Shown: positions 46,782-50,512 of the stretch, one piece after another
How positions within the stretch are numbered: position 1 is the first letter of the stretch
Layout: every line of letters starts with the position of its first letter
DNA from: JAGLQA01 sp023135565
GTDB taxonomy: Bacteria > Acidobacteriota > Aminicenantia > UBA2199
Length of the DNA stretch: 50,512 nt
Assembly (NCBI GenBank): GCA_030639305.1
Contig: DAOWCY010000025.1
Coordinates: 1-50,512 of the forward strand
Direction: 5' to 3'
Notes under the pieces: generated by a model
What the model was told of the DNA's origin: nothing
Databases searched by the model: none
The model's input: the letters and a program-made list of their open reading frames with translations, nothing else
Made by a program: the position numbers and the translations under genes

Positions 46782-48125
46782 GTGAAAGAAAAACTTAAGA
46801 TCACTTATGCCGGTGAAAAGAGGAAAAGAGGAGCAGTATTAAAAGTGATAGGAGTCGGCGGCGGCGGCGGCAATGCCGTTAACCGCATGATCGAGGAAGG
46901 TCTGAAAGGTGTTGAATTTGTTGCCGTTAACACCGACGTCCAGGACCTTTCCAACATCAAGGAACCCGCCCTGTGCGTACAGATCGGTGATAAAATAACC
47001 AAAGGTCTGGGTGTCGGCTCCAATTCCGACCTGGGCGCCCAGGCCGCCTTAGAAAACACAGACGCCATCATCGAAGTGCTCGAAAGCGCCAATATGGTGT
47101 TCATCACAGCCGGCATGGGCGGCGGCACCGGCACCGGAGCGTCCCAGGTAGTTGCCAACCACGCCTCGTCCATGGGCATCCTGACAGTAGCCATTGTCAC
47201 CAAACCTTTCGATTTTGAAGGGGACTCCCGCATGCAGACAGCGGAAGACGGCATCGCGCATTTAGTAGAGAGTGTCGATGCCATTATCGTTATCCCCAAC
47301 CAGAAACTCTTCGAATTAGAAGATGTAGACATCTCCTTTAAAGACGCCTACAAAAAAGTAGACGAAATCCTGCTCAAAGCCGTGCGCGGCATCTCCGATA
47401 TTATCAACACCCCCGGCTACCAGAATGTGGATTTTGCCGATGTCAAAGCCACCATGTCGGAAAAAGGGATGACCCTCATGGGCACCGGCGAAGCCAGGGG
47501 CGAGAACCGCGCCGAAGAAGCCACCCGCAAAGCCCTTACTTCCCCGCTGTTGGATGATTTTTCCATAAACGGCGCCACCGGCGTGCTCTACAACATTACC
47601 GCCGCCTCGACGTTAACCCTGAAGGAGATCGGCGTCATTGCCGAGATCATCAGGAGCAATGTATCCGCCAATGCCAGGATTAAGTTCGGCGTCGTGGAAG
47701 AAGAGAGTCTCGGCGATGTATTAAGGGTCACCGTAATTGCCACCGGTTTTAAAAAAAGCAGCGAAAAAGCCCTGCGCCCCGGTTCCAGGAAAAAGGCGGC
47801 CCATATCACCGGCAGGCAGACCCCCACCGGTTTCAATTTCGACAATAATATGGACGCCGACAAGAGCCGCGGCAGTAGTCCCGATGCAGTGCGCACCCCC
47901 ACGCCGGAACACATCCCCGCCCCTGAGAAACCCAAAAAGAGGGTATTAGACGGGCAGCAGAGTTATAATTTCCGTCGTAAATCCACCCCGGTAAACCTGG
48001 CCGATTATGACCGGGAATACCTGAACGAAAACCGGGTGCCCAGTATGATGTCCAACCCGGAGCACGAGGATGACATTTTAGACGTCCCCTCTTTCCAGCG
48101 TCCCAAGATTACGGAGAAGAAGTAA
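46782..48125 (+). CDS. ftsZ: Cell division tubulin FtsZ
   Basis: A 447-residue GTPase that forms the division ring. The N-terminal nucleotide fold has VIGVGGGGGNAVNRMIEEGL (about 22-41); the tubulin signature is GMGGGTGTGASQVVA (about 111-125); the T7 catalytic loop is NVDFADVKATMSEKGM (about 221-236). A variable linker (about 330-430) leads to the conserved tail DDILDVPSFQRPK that binds FtsA. It starts with GTG at 46782 behind a strong AGGAGGT. Length is slightly above average because of the linker. Confidence 0.96.
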   Translation: MKEKLKITYAGEKRKRGAVLKVIGVGGGGGNAVNRMIEEGLKGVEFVAVNTDVQDLSNIKEPALCVQIGDKITKGLGVGSNSDLGAQAALENTDAIIEVLESANMVFITAGMGGGTGTGASQVVANHASSMGILTVAIVTKPFDFEGDSRMQTAEDGIAHLVESVDAIIVIPNQKLFELEDVDISFKDAYKKVDEILLKAVRGISDIINTPGYQNVDFADVKATMSEKGMTLMGTGEARGENRAEEATRKALTSPLLDDFSINGATGVLYNITAASTLTLKEIGVIAEIIRSNVSANARIKFGVVEEESLGDVLRVTVIATGFKKSSEKALRPGSRKKAAHITGRQTPTGFNFDNNMDADKSRGSSPDAVRTPTPEHIPAPEKPKKRVLDGQQSYNFRRKSTPVNLADYDREYLNENRVPSMMSNPEHEDDILDVPSFQRPKITEKK

Positions 48126-48128
48126 AAA

Positions 48129-49406
48129 ATGATTAAGATAGACCTGTTGTTAAAAGATGTTAAAGAGTTAGTTAATCCTGCCTCCGACAGTGTAGTCAGG
48201 GGTGCGGATTTGAATGCCCTCAGGGTGTCCCGCGATGTTTGGATCGGTGCCGCGGACGGGAATATCTCCTTCATCGGAACCGGGAAAAATTTTGAGAAAA
48301 ACTGCCGTTTATCTGAAAATGCTGAAGTGATCGATGCCTCGCAGTACGTAGTTTTTCCCGGTTTCGTGGACCCGCACACCCATCTTCCTTTTGCCGGCAC
48401 CCGGCAGGATGAGTTCCGCCGCAAGCTGCAGGGCGTCGATTACCTGCAAATCGCCAAAGAAGGCGGCGGCATCAAAGGCACCGTCAGGAAGACCAGGGAG
48501 ATCAGCCCCGCCGATCTAACCGGCCAATGCCTTTGGCGGTTGGATCACATCCTTTGTTCCGGCACCACTACTATGGAAGCCAAAAGCGGTTATGGTCTCG
48601 ATAGGGCCACCGAATTGAAGCAGTTACAAGTGATAAAAGATGTTAACGCCTCGCATCCCGTAGACATTGTTCCGACTTTTATGGGCGCCCATGAAATCCC
48701 CGCAGAGTACAAAGGCCGGAACATGGAATTTCTCAAATATATTGTAGAAGAAGTCGTCCCGGAAGTCAGGAAGCGTGACCTGGCCGAGTTTGGGGACATA
48801 TTTTGTGAAGAAGGGGTTTTTTCTTATGAAGAAGCCGAATATTATATAGATAAGTTATTGTCATCCGGTTTTAAGATCAAGATACACGCCGATGAGTTTA
48901 CTTCTAATGGAGCCGCCTTATTGGCTGTAAAGAAAGGCGCCGTCTCCGCGGAGCATTTGATTGCCATGACAGCGGAAGAGATAGAAGCCATAGCCGCATC
49001 GGACACCGCTTGTGTTTTTTTGCCCGGCGTATCGTTTTTTCTCAAGTTAGGCAAGTATGCGCCTATCAGGGAAGTGATCGACAGGAACGGCATCGTCGTA
49101 TTGGGCAGTGATTTTAATCCCGGCAGTTCCATGGTATCGTCGCAGTTATTTATTTTTTTCCTCGGCATATTCCAGATGGGATTAACCATCGAAGAAGCGA
49201 TAAATACCATAACTATTAATGCCGCCTATGCCATAGACCGGCAGGACAAAGCCGGTTCGATAGCTATCGGCAAGAAAATGGATCTATTGTTGATGGACAT
49301 CCCCGATTACAGTTATCTCGCCTATCACATCGGCATCAATCCCATTCACACAGTCATCAAATCCGGGAAAGTAGTCGTAAAAAATAGGCAAAAGATGTAT
49401 GAATAA
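48129..49406 (+). CDS. hutI: Imidazolonepropionase HutI
   Basis: A 425-residue amidohydrolase of histidine degradation, converting imidazolone-5-propionate to N-formimino-L-glutamate. Metal-ligand motif FPGFVDPHTHLPFAGTRQDE (about 76-95), then GTTTMEAKSGYGLD, VPTFMGAHEIPAEY, IKIHADEFTSNGA (about 251-263) and VLGSDFNPGSSM, all typical. It starts three bases after ftsZ and is probably co-transcribed with it, an unusual place for a catabolic gene; hutH, hutU and hutG are not in the window. A terminator follows. Confidence 0.95.
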   Translation: MIKIDLLLKDVKELVNPASDSVVRGADLNALRVSRDVWIGAADGNISFIGTGKNFEKNCRLSENAEVIDASQYVVFPGFVDPHTHLPFAGTRQDEFRRKLQGVDYLQIAKEGGGIKGTVRKTREISPADLTGQCLWRLDHILCSGTTTMEAKSGYGLDRATELKQLQVIKDVNASHPVDIVPTFMGAHEIPAEYKGRNMEFLKYIVEEVVPEVRKRDLAEFGDIFCEEGVFSYEEAEYYIDKLLSSGFKIKIHADEFTSNGAALLAVKKGAVSAEHLIAMTAEEIEAIAASDTACVFLPGVSFFLKLGKYAPIREVIDRNGIVVLGSDFNPGSSMVSSQLFIFFLGIFQMGLTIEEAINTITINAAYAIDRQDKAGSIAIGKKMDLLLMDIPDYSYLAYHIGINPIHTVIKSGKVVVKNRQKMYE

Positions 49407-49448
49407 AATTAACGCCATCCTTTCTTCCTCCTTATGATATAGAGGTAT

Positions 49449-49510
49449 GAGGCAAGAGGCATGCGGGCAGGGGGCCCGTTCCCTCTTGCCTCCCTCTTCT
49501 TTTTCTTTTC
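49449..49510 (+). terminator. Intrinsic terminator of the dcw-hutI operon
   Basis: GAGGCAAGAGG (49449-49459) and CCTCTTGCCTC (49482-49492) form an 11-bp perfect stem around a GC-rich loop, followed by TCTTCTTTTTCTTTTC. Confidence 0.75.
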
Positions 49511-49655
49511 GACGAGCTCAATTGTTAATGGTTAATGAGCCTGATACTGCACAAAAAGCCCCCATTAAAAATTAACAATTATTCATTCACAATTAATAAT
49601 TATTCTCCCTATTTTTTAAAAAACCGTTTCTATTTTCTCTTCTCAGCCGGGCAAC

Positions 49656-49681
49656 AGTGGGTCAATTTATCCGGGCGCTGT
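49656..49681. repeat. Copy of the GTGGGTCAATTTATC motif
   Basis: GTGGGTCAATTTATCCGGGC here and GTGGGTCAATTTATCTGAGC near 113 are near-identical. The copy here supplies the last codons and the stop of the DUF2442 gene. Confidence 0.6.
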
Positions 49682-49918
49682 TGTGCTTTCGGCGATTTCC
49701 ATTTTTGCCTCGATCGTATCCGCCGATAAATCAGCACCGCATTCCCACTCTACAAAATATCCTCCATTAAAAACTTTCATGAATTCATCAGTGTTTTTTA
49801 AATCGGCAAAGGCTTCAAATTCCAGGTAAGGCTTAATACTAAATACCCCTACCCGACCATCTTCCGAAACAATTGTCAATGTCAAATCAGCTTTCGGAGT
49901 CAAATCTTTTATTCTCAT
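49667..49918 (-). CDS. DUF2442 protein
   Basis: An 83-residue small protein of the DUF2442 family, with MRIKDLTPKADLTLTIVSED, then DGRVGVFSIKPYLEFEAFAD and NGGYFVEWECGADLSADTIE. DUF2442 genes nearly always stand next to DUF4160 genes, as here (overlap ATGA), and such pairs are suspected toxin-antitoxin-like modules, though not proven. The last residues (ESTTAPG) are encoded by a dispersed repeat. Confidence 0.88.
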   Translation of the reverse strand: MRIKDLTPKADLTLTIVSEDGRVGVFSIKPYLEFEAFADLKNTDEFMKVFNGGYFVEWECGADLSADTIEAKMEIAESTTAPG

Positions 49919-50187
49919 TGATCAAGTCCTTTGATAGTAAAGGGTTTTTGACCATGCACCGCCAACTCCCAATCTGCAAGAAGATCATCCCTGTGAATTT
50001 CAATCCAGGCAGCCACAAGCTTATGCTTGTTTGGCGGCAATTCACCTGCAAGAACGTTTCCATCCGGGATAGAGTATACAGCCACCTTACCCTGGTAATC
50101 AGCATGAATATGAGGAAGACTATGCTTTTCGTTATCCTTAAAAAACATCCGGATTAGAATCCCGTAGAACATCGCTATAGTCGGCAT
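49915..50187 (-). CDS. DUF4160 protein
   Basis: A 90-residue small protein of the DUF4160 family: MPTIAMFYGILIRMFFKDNE followed by KHSLPHIHADYQGKVAVYSI, where the HxPHIH-type segment is the family hallmark, then NKHKLVAAWIEIHRDDLLAD. It precedes and overlaps DUF2442 by four bases, so they are translated together. Function unknown; the conserved His residues suggest a catalytic or metal-binding site. Confidence 0.9.
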   Translation of the reverse strand: MPTIAMFYGILIRMFFKDNEKHSLPHIHADYQGKVAVYSIPDGNVLAGELPPNKHKLVAAWIEIHRDDLLADWELAVHGQKPFTIKGLDQ

Positions 50188-50399
50188 ATTTAATTCCTTA
50201 TTTTTATCTTATATTCCATTATTGCGCCCTTCTGTTTATGCTGCCGTCCTTTGGGCATAACCTTACCGCTTTTCGCACAGCCAACCCGGCTGTTTTTTTC
50301 TATACATAGTCGTTTTCACCGGTTACCCGGAAGAATATTTTTACCACACAAAAAGAAAAAAATCAAGCTACGTAATAGTTAAGCTGCCCCACTCCCCAC
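50188..50399. terminator. Spacer with hairpin terminator (50278-50299)
   Basis: CAGCC (50278-50282), AACCC, GGCTG (50288-50292) and a seven-T run give an intrinsic-terminator-like hairpin on the plus strand. The rest is AT-rich and holds no recognisable gene. Confidence 0.5.
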
Positions 50400-50512
50400 T
50401 TACGAAGTGTCAAGTAATTCCCTTGTAATCCTCTTAATTTCTTCATTATTTGCATGATATACATGCTGAATAAACTGAGTTAAGTTTTTCTTACGCAGTC
50501 TGCATGTTTCAA
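50400..50512 (-). CDS. Possible C-terminal end of a gene cut by the window edge
   Basis: The minus strand is open from the right edge to a stop at 50400-50402, ending LTQFIQHVYHANNEEIKRIT and RELLDTS. The composition looks like a helical protein end, but 37 residues are too few for a family call. Confidence 0.35.
   Translation of the reverse strand, partial: ETCRLRKKNLTQFIQHVYHANNEEIKRITRELLDTS

Noticed and set aside
46552..46785. Frame of 77 codons between ftsA and ftsZ
   Set aside because: Encoded by GC-rich repeat and the terminator-like hairpin; no protein similarity.
46805..47332. Long minus-strand frame of 175 codons opposite ftsZ
   Set aside because: Fully antisense to strongly conserved ftsZ; no ribosome site and no family resemblance.

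Overview
The window is a bacterial chromosome segment of medium GC with strong sigma-70-type promoters (TTGACA, 17 bp, TATAAT-like), AGGAG-type ribosome binding sites and a Gram-negative-type division and cell-wall cluster (MurE with the DNPR motif typical of meso-diaminopimelate enzymes). Gene content (AdoCbl-dependent ribonucleotide reductase, two-subunit methylmalonyl-CoA mutase, corrinoid methyltransferase proteins, a lanthipeptide-type leader peptide, FG-GAP protein, very many GC-rich intergenic repeats) suggests an uncultivated anaerobe of the Acidobacteriota/Aminicenantes kind. That placement is inference; no rRNA or tRNA gene was seen.

Layout. 0-3.7 kb: a small membrane methyltransferase, an orphan RiPP precursor peptide not seen as a long ORF, a PP2C-phosphatase remnant, and a SiaC-type regulator next to a SiaC-GGDEF fusion. 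3.8-9.7 kb: a secreted protein of unknown function, an FG-GAP repeat protein and a YfcC-family transporter; two of these genes have promoters so close to the start codon that the mRNA should be leaderless. 10-14 kb: accessory genes (AAA/DUF4143 ATPase, AlbA_2 ATPase, HicB and HicBA toxin-antitoxin genes, a HicB fragment). 14.3-22.7 kb: HerA-like ATPase, corrinoid protein with its UroD-type methyltransferase partner, and methylmalonyl-CoA mutase subunits. 23-25.4 kb: an MNT-HEPN toxin-antitoxin pair followed at 10 bp by a membrane-anchored NACHT NTPase with leucine-rich repeats, a probable defence operon. 25.7-34.3 kb: flavin reductase-like protein, PLP gamma-lyase, a degenerate receiver protein, agmatinase, aminotransferase with EamA exporter, and the B12-dependent ribonucleotide reductase under an NrdR box. 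34.5-49.4 kb: a dcw operon, mraZ-ftsL-ftsI-murE-murF-murD-ftsW-murC-ftsQ-ftsA-ftsZ, followed directly by hutI. rsmH, mraY, murG, murB and ddl are absent from it. The window ends with a DUF2442/DUF4160 pair and the edge of another gene.

The most unusual feature is a set of short dispersed repeat families (called R1 to R5 here) that sit in nearly every gap, contribute C-terminal tails to several proteins, interrupt the small mutase subunit in frame, place Shine-Dalgarno sequences in front of murE and murF, and in two places are bracketed by 39-86 bp direct duplications of the gene junction they entered. A separate hairpin-containing leader element of about 95 bp occurs upstream of agmatinase and siaC, with a shorter relative upstream of the mutase genes. 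All repeat relationships were found by eye and need a genome-wide search.
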